The notes under the pieces are model-generated. The model was not told the DNA's origin, made no database searches, and saw only the letters and a list, made by a program, of their open reading frames with translations. Below, in pieces: positions 7,033-14,822 of a DNA stretch of 23,151 bases. The translations under genes and the position numbers were made by a program. Source of the stretch: a virus. Each line of letters starts with the position of its first letter. The first letter of the stretch is position 1. The stretch is taken from positions 1 to 23,151 of IMG/VR virus record IMGVR_UViG_3300030102_000189; one strand, written 5' to 3'.

Positions 7033-7270
7033 AGGTCATTTTGGTAAGAAAGAAGACACAGGTATTAAAACATCTGAGTTCTTAGCGGCTTTGGCTATGC
7101 GTAGCAAGGAATACGAAGACGAAAACAGACCAGTTAAGTGTGTTGTTGTGATGTACGAAGACGGAGAATTATTTGAAGTCACAGCTACCGAACAATATCC
7201 TGACGGTGTATACTTGCTTCTTGGATTGGCACAGGCCGCAATAGCAAACGAAACTCTTGGCATAACTTAG
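7019..7270 (+). CDS. Hypothetical protein (83 aa)
   Basis: An 83-aa soluble-looking protein starting MKIVEGHFGKKED. ATG at 7019 is preferred over an in-frame ATG at 6992, which would overlap the DUF3310 gene by 41 bp. The sequence has a helical N-half (SEFLAALAMRSKEYED), a strand-rich centre (CVVVMYEDGELFEV), and a C-terminal helix (LLLGLAQAAIANE). I do not recognise a family. Its TAG stop shares its last base with a GTG that opens a tiny hydrophobic ORF. Confidence 0.68.
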   Translation: MKIVEGHFGKKEDTGIKTSEFLAALAMRSKEYEDENRPVKCVVVMYEDGELFEVTATEQYPDGVYLLLGLAQAAIANETLGIT

Positions 7271-7359
7271 TGTTCAACAAACCACCCTTAGATTTTGTAG
7301 TTATTCTACTAATCATTATATATGTTTTGTTATTTTTATTATGGAAAGCCCCTGCATAA
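7270..7359 (+). CDS. Possible membrane miniprotein (29 aa)
   Basis: A 29-codon ORF starting GTG at 7270 (TAGTG overlap with the preceding stop) and ending TAA at 7357-7359. It reads FNKPPLDF, then an unbroken hydrophobic run of about 18 residues (VVILLIIIYVLLFLLW), then KAPA. That is the layout of a single-pass membrane peptide. It fills an otherwise gene-free 70-bp interval and runs 19 bp into the DUF1289 gene in another frame. There is no good ribosome-binding site, so translation would depend on coupling. T-rich DNA readily gives hydrophobic codons, so chance is a real alternative. Confidence 0.42.
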   Translation: MFNKPPLDFVVILLIIIYVLLFLLWKAPA

Positions 7360-7529
7360 AACAATGTAAGTTAGTCAACGATAAATGTTCAGGGTGTTAC
7401 AGAACAAAAGAAGAAATTATTAATTGGACCAGATACACAGACCAACAAAGGAGTAATATAATTGGACGCATATCAACAATACATACACAAGTCCCGCTAC
7501 GCACGATACCTACCAGAAGAACAACGTAG
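7341..7529 (+). CDS. DUF1289 family small Cys-rich protein
   Basis: A 62-aa protein whose first 45 residues fit DUF1289, a short bacterial family of unknown function. It shows ESPCIKQC at the start, CSGCYRTKEEI (16-26), the invariant W29, and a following helix. Four Cys (C5, C9, C16, C19) could bind a metal such as zinc or an iron-sulfur cluster. The last 22 residues overlap the RNR gene in another frame and look unconserved. The RNR ribosome-binding site lies inside this gene, so the two are physically linked. No clear ribosome-binding site precedes its ATG; coupling to the miniprotein upstream is possible. Confidence 0.72.
   Translation: MESPCIKQCKLVNDKCSGCYRTKEEIINWTRYTDQQRSNIIGRISTIHTQVPLRTIPTRRTT
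7447..7453 (+). promoter_or_regulatory. Ribosome-binding site fixing a TTG start
   Basis: AAAGGAG lies 8 nt before the TTG at 7462. No ATG or GTG in the RNR frame is as well placed, and the protein matches the class II reductase family from its first residues, so TTG is almost certainly the real start. A TTG start usually lowers translation, a possible way of limiting reductase level. Confidence 0.75.
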
Positions 7530-9333
7530 AGAAACGTGGGAAGAAACCGTCAACCGCTACGTTAACTACTGGGTAGACCGTGCTGAACTGAATGACTTTG
7601 ATGTATCAGAGATATCTAAAGCTATCCAAGATCTAGATGTAATGCCGTCTATGCGAGCATTGATGACCGCAGGTGAGGCACTAGATCGTGACAACGTAGC
7701 AGGGTTTAACTGTAGCTACCTACCTATTGACCATCCAAAAGCATTTGACGAGATGATGTACGTCCTGATGTGTGGTACAGGGGTAGGGTTCAGTGTTGAA
7801 CGGCAGTACATAGCAAAGCTGCCAGAAGTAGCGGAGACATTCCATGAAACCGACACAGTTATTAATGTTGCAGATTCGAAGATCGGATGGGCGAAATCGT
7901 TTAGGGAGCTGGTATCACTGCTGTACTCAGGTCAAGTTCCCGGATGGGACGTTAGCAGAGTACGACCTGCAGGTTCCACACTCAAGACTTTCGGAGGCCG
8001 TGCAAGTGGTCCTGAGCCTCTCATCGATCTTTTCAAGTTCACAGTTGAACTCTTTCAGGGAGCAGCTGGACGACGCCTTACATCCATTGAATGCCACGAT
8101 CTTTGCTGTAAGATTGCTCAAATCGTCGTTGTCGGGGGAGTCAGACGATCAGCCCTCATCAGTCTCTCCAACCTAACGGACGACAGGCTACGTCGCTGTA
8201 AGCATGGGCAATGGTGGACTGATGAGCCACAACGTGGGCTGGCTAATAACTCTGCTTGTTACACAGAGAAGCCAGACTTTGAAGCATTCCTGAATGAGTG
8301 GACTAGTCTGTATGAATCACGATCTGGTGAACGAGGTGTCTTTAGTCGAGTGGCAAGTCAAAAACAGGCTGCAAGAAACGAGCGACGAGATGCTACCTAT
8401 GATTTTGGAACTAATCCATGTAGTGAAATCATCCTCAGACCCTACCAGTTCTGCAACCTATCTGAAGTTGTTATCAGGCCATCCGATACGCTCGCTAGCC
8501 TCAAACGAAAAGTACGCATTGCGTCTATCCTTGGAACTCTACAGGCTACCCTCACAGATTTCCGATATCTCAGAAACGTCTGGCGAGTAAACACAGAAGA
8601 AGAAGCACTACTAGGTGTTAGTCTTACTGGCATCATGGATCATCCTGTACTATCAGGACGAGAAGACAAAGCTAAACTAAAGAAGTGGCTAACGGAGATG
8701 CGTAATGAGGCTATCGTCACTAACGAGCAATGGGCTAAGAAGCTGGGCATTAATCCTTCTGTCGCTATTACTGCGATCAAGCCTAGCGGTACTGTTAGTC
8801 AGTTGGTCGATAGCGCTAGTGGTATCCATCCTCGTTATAGCTCGCAGTACATTCGACGAGTACGCGCGGATGCTCGTGATCCACTATGCAGCGTGTTAGA
8901 GGCCGCTGGTGTGCCTGTGGAGGACGACCTAATGTCACCTAGTACTAAGGTATTCTCCTTTCCTATCGCGTCTCCTGAAGGCGCTGTGACAGCCTCAGAC
9001 ATGGGTGCTATGGAGCAGCTAGATCTGTGGGAAATATATCAGGACTACTGGTGTGAGCACAAGCCATCAATGACTTGCTACTACCGCGATGACGAGTTTC
9101 TAGAGGTAGGACAGTGGCTGTACAACAAGTTTGATAAGGTAAGTGGTATTTCTTTCTTGCCTTACTCAGACCACACGTACCAGCAGGCTCCTTATGAACC
9201 TGTAGATAAGGCTACCTTGAAAGAACTCAAGAAGGGTTTTCCTACAGAGATATCGTGGGATATAGAAGAGGCCAGCGACATGACTGAAGGGTCACAGCAA
9301 CTGGCCTGCACAGGTAACAACTGTGAGTTATGA
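7462..9333 (+). CDS. nrdJ: Class II (B12-dependent) ribonucleoside-triphosphate reductase
   Basis: A 623-aa monomeric adenosylcobalamin-dependent reductase that turns ribonucleoside triphosphates into deoxy forms for phage DNA synthesis. Compared with the Lactobacillus leichmannii enzyme the key residues all align with the same spacing: C84 (FNCSYL, cf. C119); N318, C320 and E322 (NPCSE, cf. N406, C408, E410), with C320 the radical cysteine; C331 (CNLSE, cf. C419); and the C-terminal shuttle pair C616/C621 in CTGNNCEL (cf. C731/C736). It is shorter than the bacterial protein (about 739 aa) and begins at SRYARYLPE with no N-terminal extension. It starts with TTG inside the DUF1289 gene. Activity needs cobalamin from the host or environment. 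Its 3' end overlaps the opposing 64-aa gene by 6 bp. Confidence 0.95.
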   Translation: MDAYQQYIHKSRYARYLPEEQRRETWEETVNRYVNYWVDRAELNDFDVSEISKAIQDLDVMPSMRALMTAGEALDRDNVAGFNCSYLPIDHPKAFDEMMYVLMCGTGVGFSVERQYIAKLPEVAETFHETDTVINVADSKIGWAKSFRELVSLLYSGQVPGWDVSRVRPAGSTLKTFGGRASGPEPLIDLFKFTVELFQGAAGRRLTSIECHDLCCKIAQIVVVGGVRRSALISLSNLTDDRLRRCKHGQWWTDEPQRGLANNSACYTEKPDFEAFLNEWTSLYESRSGERGVFSRVASQKQAARNERRDATYDFGTNPCSEIILRPYQFCNLSEVVIRPSDTLASLKRKVRIASILGTLQATLTDFRYLRNVWRVNTEEEALLGVSLTGIMDHPVLSGREDKAKLKKWLTEMRNEAIVTNEQWAKKLGINPSVAITAIKPSGTVSQLVDSASGIHPRYSSQYIRRVRADARDPLCSVLEAAGVPVEDDLMSPSTKVFSFPIASPEGAVTASDMGAMEQLDLWEIYQDYWCEHKPSMTCYYRDDEFLEVGQWLYNKFDKVSGISFLPYSDHTYQQAPYEPVDKATLKELKKGFPTEISWDIEEASDMTEGSQQLACTGNNCEL

Positions 9334-9522
9334 CATGAAGAATATGGAGTAACCACCGTCCTTCTTGGCTACGTCCTCTGGCTTATCCTTTGGGTCATGG
9401 GGCGTAGTCATCCCCATTTCTTTCATGCGTTTAATCTTGTCCTTTGACTTCTCGCACATAGAGTGATAGTCGATAGATGTATAAGAAACGCTATGATTAT
9501 CGTTGTTGTTCTTGGTTTTCAT
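9328..9522 (-). CDS. Hypothetical protein (64 aa), last gene of virion block
   Basis: A 64-aa, lysine- and aspartate-rich, hydrophilic protein (KDKIKRMKEMGMTTPHDPKDKPED). The ATG overlaps the stop of the 1307-aa gene (ATGA at 9519-9522). An AAGGAG box lies upstream within that gene, with a GAAAGA nearer the ATG, so coupled translation is likely. Its last 6 bp overlap the end of the RNR gene on the other strand. No membrane segment or catalytic motif. It may be a small virion or assembly factor by position, but I cannot name it. Confidence 0.72.
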   Translation of the reverse strand: MKTKNNNDNHSVSYTSIDYHSMCEKSKDKIKRMKEMGMTTPHDPKDKPEDVAKKDGGYSIFFMS

Positions 9523-12500
9523 TCTTTCAAAGCTCCTTCAAGAATCTTACCGACAATAGGTAAGGCATAGATTGAGTCATCAGGGATTGGATTAGGTGTT
9601 TCACCTGCCAGTACAGCCCGTGCTACATCAGCGGTATCTTCTATGACTGCTGATGGGAACGTAGCAGTAACAGGCGGTAACAAATTAGTTGCTACAGCTT
9701 GAAGAGGATTACTCATAAACTTGTCGTAGCCATAGTCGTTAGCACCCATAGCACCGAATGTTAATACCGAACCCACTTGATACAAAGCTCCTATTGCAGC
9801 TTGTTCTGGGTCTGGTACATCACCTTTAATAACTTGACGACCTTCATTGACAATACCATAGCCTCCACCTGACAGAACCATGTAGCGCATTGCGTTTTGC
9901 AAAGCCTGCCTTTTGTTACCTTCCTTCCACTCTTTAAATATCCTACGCTCCATCAAATCAAACTGCTTGATAGCAAAACCTTTGAGCATATAGAACAAAC
10001 GAGCATTGGGATTAGCGAGGCCAAAGGCTGTTTGAGCCGCTGCGTTGATGGGCTGCAACTTAAACAAATCAAACATCACGAGATCACGTACTAACTCACT
10101 CTCAGTATTGCCAGCAAGGATGTCTCTTTTTACTTGATCTAGCTCGCCTCTACTAAAACTGTACTGCCACTTGTTATCAAAAACACCTCTGTTAATATCT
10201 TGACGCGCCTTACGGAAAGAAGCACCCATGATACGGCTTTTACCAAACTGATCTAGCTTGGCGAAACCCGACCACTTCATAGACCACTCAAGAAGAGATT
10301 CACTGGCTTGTGCAGCGTTTTCTAAAAATTTATTACCACTAAACTTTTCACCAAGTAATTTTTTATCCGTCCCCTTTCGCGCTTTACGCACAAAATCACC
10401 AAACACTTGTCGGGCTAGTCCCATGTCAGAAGGACTAAAACGTATGCCGTCTTTACCAAACAAAGAAGCTATGACGTTGCGAGTACCTAACTCAAAAGAG
10501 GCGTTAAACAGGTCATGTACGTTCATCAGCGCACCGTAAGGATTAGCAATAGTACCTATGTATCCTAGACTTCTTATCAACTCTAGCTCATGAGACATAC
10601 CTTTGTTAGCGTTGATACCCAAGTCATCAATAATTTCTATTGCGTTTTGTATCTGAACCTCAGAAAGACCTTCTCGTTCTAATGCTTCTCTAATAATACG
10701 ATCATCAAATAACTTAAAACTTCCTGCTTCTTTAGCTGCTGTTTCTTCTAGTGTCTTTTTACCTTGTGCTACAACGGGCTTACCAGCAGTACGAAAACCT
10801 AGTTGTTTACCTAGCTCCAGCCTTGTAAGAGTTTGGCGCTGCCATCTCCAGTGAGAGTCAAATATATTTTCGTATTCTTTATCGTTAGCGGCATTCTGCT
10901 TACGCCATTTTTTCATTGAAGGACGCTGTATATCTTTAGATGCCGCATCCTCTGCTTTAGCCGCTGCTCTTTGTCTAAAAGTACGTAGACTAGAATCTTG
11001 TGCAGTAGACATTAAATTGGAATGCATCCACAAACGAGACAAATCGCCTGCTGTTACCTCTCTACGATAACGACTAGAAAACTCTAGGTTGTCATCAAAG
11101 AACTTGTTGAGTCTTTCTTCTGCCCCCTCTCCTATTTCTTTTTTTGCTATGTTAATAGCAGACTTAAGACGAGCTTCTCTGAATTCCTGCTTCAGACGAG
11201 AGTTCATTACATCAAGCAGAGCATCGTTAAATTTTATGTTGGACTGAGCCAACTCACGAAAAGGCTCCATACCTTTCCACATCTTATCCAAAATGTGCTG
11301 ACCACGAACAACACGGTTCATACCACGTATAATACGAGCAGCAAAAGACTTACCTACTGTTTCTTCAGCAAGAGTAGCGGTAGGAGAAGCAAGACGCCTT
11401 AGCTTTAAGATTGTACTTTGTGCTTGAGGTATAGTCGTATTTGTGTCTGAAATCAGACGACCAGTTGTTTGATCTAGCAGGTCTTGTCTTAACAGAGACA
11501 GTTCTTCTAGAGAATCAAACTTTTGATTGATAGTATCTCTCAACGCCTTTATATCTTTATTAGAGTTATAGACTTTGTTTAGCTGATTCATGTTTACGCC
11601 CATGTCTTCAGCATAAGTACGCATACGAGTAAGCATACTACCTAAGTCAGAAGGCAAAGCACCCTGCCTGCCTATAACATCGCCTAAGTATTCTGTTTCT
11701 CGTAGCAACAACTGAGTAGCTAACTCATCGTTAGTTATTTCAGCAGTAGGACGATCAACTTTAACTTCTTGTAGTAGTTGTTCTTGTAAGTCAGCTTTCT
11801 GTGCATTTAGCTCATCAACAGAGTTAACTTGACGGCCTAGATTTGGGTCAAATATACTATCAAATATACGACCAGCTACCGCACCACCAGCGCTATAGTA
11901 ACCGCCCTTTATTAACTTATCTTCTACGCCCTCACCACTACCCATACCATAAGCACCAAACTCTAAAGCACCAGCGGCTGTTCCAGAGGTAATTCCAGCA
12001 GCGCGTAGAAGACTAATAATACTAAGACTAGTAGGGGCAGCACCAGCTATTTCTCCATAAAAAGCAGCACGAGGATTCATGAACTGATATTGTTCTCGGT
12101 CTTTGCGAATACGTTCTACAGCTACTTCGTAAGGCTCATCTGACATCAAGGCTTCTAGCTCTTCACTGAATTGTAGTGTCAGACCACCAGCAACTTCTCT
12201 GATAAATCCTATTCTTTCCCTTTCCTCTTTGTCTTTAAGTGCTTTAAGATATAAATTAACAGGGTCAAGCTCTGTTGGAGTCTCTGCTACAACTGCTGGA
12301 GCGGTAGAAATAGCCCTGTTTAGGTACTTCTGGACAGGATCTACACTCGGAACAACCTCTAACGGTTGCTCAGATACACGCTTGGCTTGTACTTGTACTT
12401 CAGGGAATCTCCCTGCACGTTGTGGTACAGTGACTTCTGAAGGCACACGAGGCTGCATAGCTGCCATTTGAGTAGCTGCTAGCTCAGACTCTAAACGAGG

Positions 12501-13442
12501 TGTTGCTGTAGGCGGTATAGCTACAGGCGCTCTTGAAGGTACATCTACAGGAGTTAACAACCTTTCAGGAACTCTTTGTGCAGACACTTGTACTTCAGGG
12601 AATCTCCCTGATCTTTCAGGTGTCACAATACGATTAAGATACTTCTCTACAGGATCTAGCTCTACCTTTGGTTCAGGCACAGGAACCTGCCCACGTTGAG
12701 TAGGGATAATAGGCTCAAGAACTCTTTGTACATCAGTGCGTACTTCTTGAAGTGTTTCTTTTAGTTTTTGTCTGTCTACTTCGTTAGGATAAGATGCAGC
12801 ATATTGAGTAGCCGCTAACTCAGACTCTATACGAGGCTCAAAGTCTGTAGACGGTACATCAGGTTTTTCAGGAGCTAACGTAATTATTCTGTCTTCAATT
12901 CTGCCAAACTCTCTGTTCACAACCTGAACAGTTTTACGATCTGGTTTAGCTCCGTAGTGTGTCTTATAAAATATTTTTTTACCAGCGCCTAAAAGATCAC
13001 CCTCACCCCATGCTTTTTGCATATCGGCGTCTGGATGCCTAGCGTGAGTACCTACTATAAGTAAAATACGTTGTTGATTATCAGATAACGATCTAGGATC
13101 ACGATTAGGATTATTAATCTCTTTTGTGACCCATTCAGGTACATCAGCGCCTACATCGTTACTAGCATTTACATAAGATTGTAGATACCTACGATAAGTT
13201 TCATCAGTAAACTGGTAGTTACCCTTGGCAGATGTACCACCTTCACCTACTCGCTCTTTGTTACTGGTTTTTTTACCACCAGAAGATTCAATTTCACCTA
13301 CCGCTTCGATCCAAAGTAGTATATTATCTTGTGTAAGATAAGGATCAAGGTTCATCATGTCCAAGGCACGACCAACAGCAGGATCTCTAAAAAGAGGATC
13401 AAGCTCTTTACTACGCAATTCTTTAGCAGTTGCTACAGGCAT
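9519..13442 (-). CDS. Large internal virion (ejection) protein with lysozyme-like domain
   Basis: A 1307-aa protein, the likely counterpart of T7 gp16: carried in the head, injected with the DNA, and able to open the cell wall. Residues 40-90 carry a lytic-transglycosylase-like pattern: EIESSGG with candidate catalytic E52, then SAKGNYQF (71-78). Residues 200-400 are a proline-rich linker with repeated phrases (see repeats). Residues 455-530 form a Gly/Ala-rich hydrophobic stretch that could enter a membrane. The remaining 770 residues are mainly charged helices, likely a coiled tube. The ATG at 13442 has a poor ribosome-binding site. It is the third of three consecutive probable ejection proteins, the same order as T7 gp14-gp15-gp16. 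The lysozyme assignment rests on motif shape and should be checked by profile search. Confidence 0.85.
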   Translation of the reverse strand: MPVATAKELRSKELDPLFRDPAVGRALDMMNLDPYLTQDNILLWIEAVGEIESSGGKKTSNKERVGEGGTSAKGNYQFTDETYRRYLQSYVNASNDVGADVPEWVTKEINNPNRDPRSLSDNQQRILLIVGTHARHPDADMQKAWGEGDLLGAGKKIFYKTHYGAKPDRKTVQVVNREFGRIEDRIITLAPEKPDVPSTDFEPRIESELAATQYAASYPNEVDRQKLKETLQEVRTDVQRVLEPIIPTQRGQVPVPEPKVELDPVEKYLNRIVTPERSGRFPEVQVSAQRVPERLLTPVDVPSRAPVAIPPTATPRLESELAATQMAAMQPRVPSEVTVPQRAGRFPEVQVQAKRVSEQPLEVVPSVDPVQKYLNRAISTAPAVVAETPTELDPVNLYLKALKDKEERERIGFIREVAGGLTLQFSEELEALMSDEPYEVAVERIRKDREQYQFMNPRAAFYGEIAGAAPTSLSIISLLRAAGITSGTAAGALEFGAYGMGSGEGVEDKLIKGGYYSAGGAVAGRIFDSIFDPNLGRQVNSVDELNAQKADLQEQLLQEVKVDRPTAEITNDELATQLLLRETEYLGDVIGRQGALPSDLGSMLTRMRTYAEDMGVNMNQLNKVYNSNKDIKALRDTINQKFDSLEELSLLRQDLLDQTTGRLISDTNTTIPQAQSTILKLRRLASPTATLAEETVGKSFAARIIRGMNRVVRGQHILDKMWKGMEPFRELAQSNIKFNDALLDVMNSRLKQEFREARLKSAINIAKKEIGEGAEERLNKFFDDNLEFSSRYRREVTAGDLSRLWMHSNLMSTAQDSSLRTFRQRAAAKAEDAASKDIQRPSMKKWRKQNAANDKEYENIFDSHWRWQRQTLTRLELGKQLGFRTAGKPVVAQGKKTLEETAAKEAGSFKLFDDRIIREALEREGLSEVQIQNAIEIIDDLGINANKGMSHELELIRSLGYIGTIANPYGALMNVHDLFNASFELGTRNVIASLFGKDGIRFSPSDMGLARQVFGDFVRKARKGTDKKLLGEKFSGNKFLENAAQASESLLEWSMKWSGFAKLDQFGKSRIMGASFRKARQDINRGVFDNKWQYSFSRGELDQVKRDILAGNTESELVRDLVMFDLFKLQPINAAAQTAFGLANPNARLFYMLKGFAIKQFDLMERRIFKEWKEGNKRQALQNAMRYMVLSGGGYGIVNEGRQVIKGDVPDPEQAAIGALYQVGSVLTFGAMGANDYGYDKFMSNPLQAVATNLLPPVTATFPSAVIEDTADVARAVLAGETPNPIPDDSIYALPIVGKILEGALKE
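12391..12836. repeat. Duplicated linker segments inside the ejection-protein gene
   Basis: A 25-bp sequence occurs exactly twice, at 12391-12415 and 12586-12610, 195 bp (65 codons) apart; it encodes the GRFPEVQV phrase. A second element occurs at 12468-12500 and 12804-12836 with 30 of 33 bases identical, 336 bp (112 codons) apart, encoding RxESELAATQ. A third motif, DPVxxYL, appears three times in the protein (around residues 263, 368 and 393). The spacings are multiples of three, so the reading frame is kept. This looks like in-frame duplication of a flexible linker. Confidence 0.8.
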
Positions 13443-13481
13443 ATTTTTTTACTCAGCAGATACGTTAATAGCTATATTTAT

Positions 13482-14822
13482 TTACTGATTGCGTAATGGT
13501 CTACCCATAAACGTACCCCGTTGGGCAGCGGCTTCTCTTCTTAGCTTTGCTTCCTCGTTTAATTGCCTTAAAAATTCTGCAGTTCTTGCTCTGTTTGCAG
13601 CGTCTCTTTGACCAATAATGCTTAAAGGCCCACCTGAAACACGCGGTGTAAGCGCTGGAGGTGGCGTAGGCGCAGGTGGTGGAGGTGGCGTTGGCGCAGG
13701 ATCAACAACTGGTGGTGCAGGAGGCGGTGATGGTGTAGCAGAAGTAGCCTCTTCTATTTTTTTGCTCTGAGTTTTATAATATAGCCCATTAATCTTACGA
13801 ATAGCATCTTCTCTACTTAAGTTTTCTTCTTCCATTAGAAAAGAAATAGCGTTCTCCCGCTCCTCTGCAAGTTCTTGTTCGTTTGCCATTCGACCTGCTT
13901 CTAATTTAAGGTCTATTTTTTCGCCCATAATGTCTAAAGCGTTTTTAACAGCAAGAGTTGGACTTATGTTGGGATCTTTTTCAAACTCAACCCCTACAAA
14001 TTTAACAAACTGTTCTTGTTTATCTTCATCTTCATATACTTCACGAGCAGCTTCTACAGCGTCACGACCAAATATAAAAGTAGAATTACTACTTTTACCG
14101 ATAAACTCAGTTATCATTCCTGTAGCTTTAGACTCTACAGAAGCAGCGTTAAATAAAGCTACACCTTGTCGTTCAGCTTCTTTGTCTACTAACTCTCTAA
14201 TTAGGTTATTAGCCCGTACTAAATCACCAACTTGACGTTCGCCCGCAGGAAGATTTCTAACTCGTACCGCTGCTTGATATGAAGGGTTGTTTTTAAATAC
14301 TTCCGGGTTGTTTTTAACAAATCTTGCGTACTCTGGCTCAAGAACTTTAGCGTTATCGTTAGCAGCAGCAGAAACAACAAGCTCTCTTTGCGTAGTAGCT
14401 TGTTTAATCAACGAGCCTCTTTCAGCGTCTGTAACATTTTCTAAACTTGCTACGTACTGAGGAATGTTTCCTATAGATGCATCACTTGCTATACGACTAG
14501 CTTCACCAGAAAGTTCTACCTTTCTTTGATCTTGCAAAGAATCATATTGCTTTTGAAGACCATCAGCGGCTGCGTTAATAGCTTTAGCACGATCAGGATC
14601 GGTAGTCATTAGACCAGCCGCTCTAGAACGCAACATAGCAATTCTTTCAAGAGTAGGCGCACCAGTTATTAAGGCTTGGAGGTTTTTTTGTTGTTCCTGA
14701 CGCTCTTTCTCTATAATCGCAAGACCGGGAGCCATAGCAGCACCCTTTGCAGCCTCTGTTAAAGTCTGCTGATAGGTAGGAGTCAATAACCCTTGTAGAA
14801 ATGTTTCTGAAAATTTAGCCAT
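13482..14822 (-). CDS. Probable internal virion protein (446 aa)
   Basis: A 446-aa, mainly helical protein rich in Ala, Glu, Arg and Gln. By place and composition it could be the T7 gp15 counterpart, a core or ejection protein. Residues about 355-390 are a proline-rich tract (PSPPPAPP, PTPPPPPAPTPPPAL), followed by a charged helix to the end. No enzymatic motif is seen. Its ATG directly follows the stop of the 308-aa gene with no gap (14822/14823), with GAGG upstream. The proline tract may be an extended linker in the tail channel or the core. Similarity to gp15 at sequence level is not evident, so the name rests on context. Confidence 0.72.
   Translation of the reverse strand: MAKFSETFLQGLLTPTYQQTLTEAAKGAAMAPGLAIIEKERQEQQKNLQALITGAPTLERIAMLRSRAAGLMTTDPDRAKAINAAADGLQKQYDSLQDQRKVELSGEASRIASDASIGNIPQYVASLENVTDAERGSLIKQATTQRELVVSAAANDNAKVLEPEYARFVKNNPEVFKNNPSYQAAVRVRNLPAGERQVGDLVRANNLIRELVDKEAERQGVALFNAASVESKATGMITEFIGKSSNSTFIFGRDAVEAAREVYEDEDKQEQFVKFVGVEFEKDPNISPTLAVKNALDIMGEKIDLKLEAGRMANEQELAEERENAISFLMEEENLSREDAIRKINGLYYKTQSKKIEEATSATPSPPPAPPVVDPAPTPPPPPAPTPPPALTPRVSGGPLSIIGQRDAANRARTAEFLRQLNEEAKLRREAAAQRGTFMGRPLRNQ

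Noticed and set aside
7295-7322. Possible promoter TTGTAG - 16 bp - TATATA before DUF1289/RNR
   Set aside because: Only three of six bases match at -35 and four at -10 in very AT-rich DNA, so chance is likely; the interval is better explained as a miniprotein gene.
9334-9380. Bidirectional terminator at the convergent junction
   Set aside because: No GC-rich stem followed by a T-run could be found by eye on either strand.
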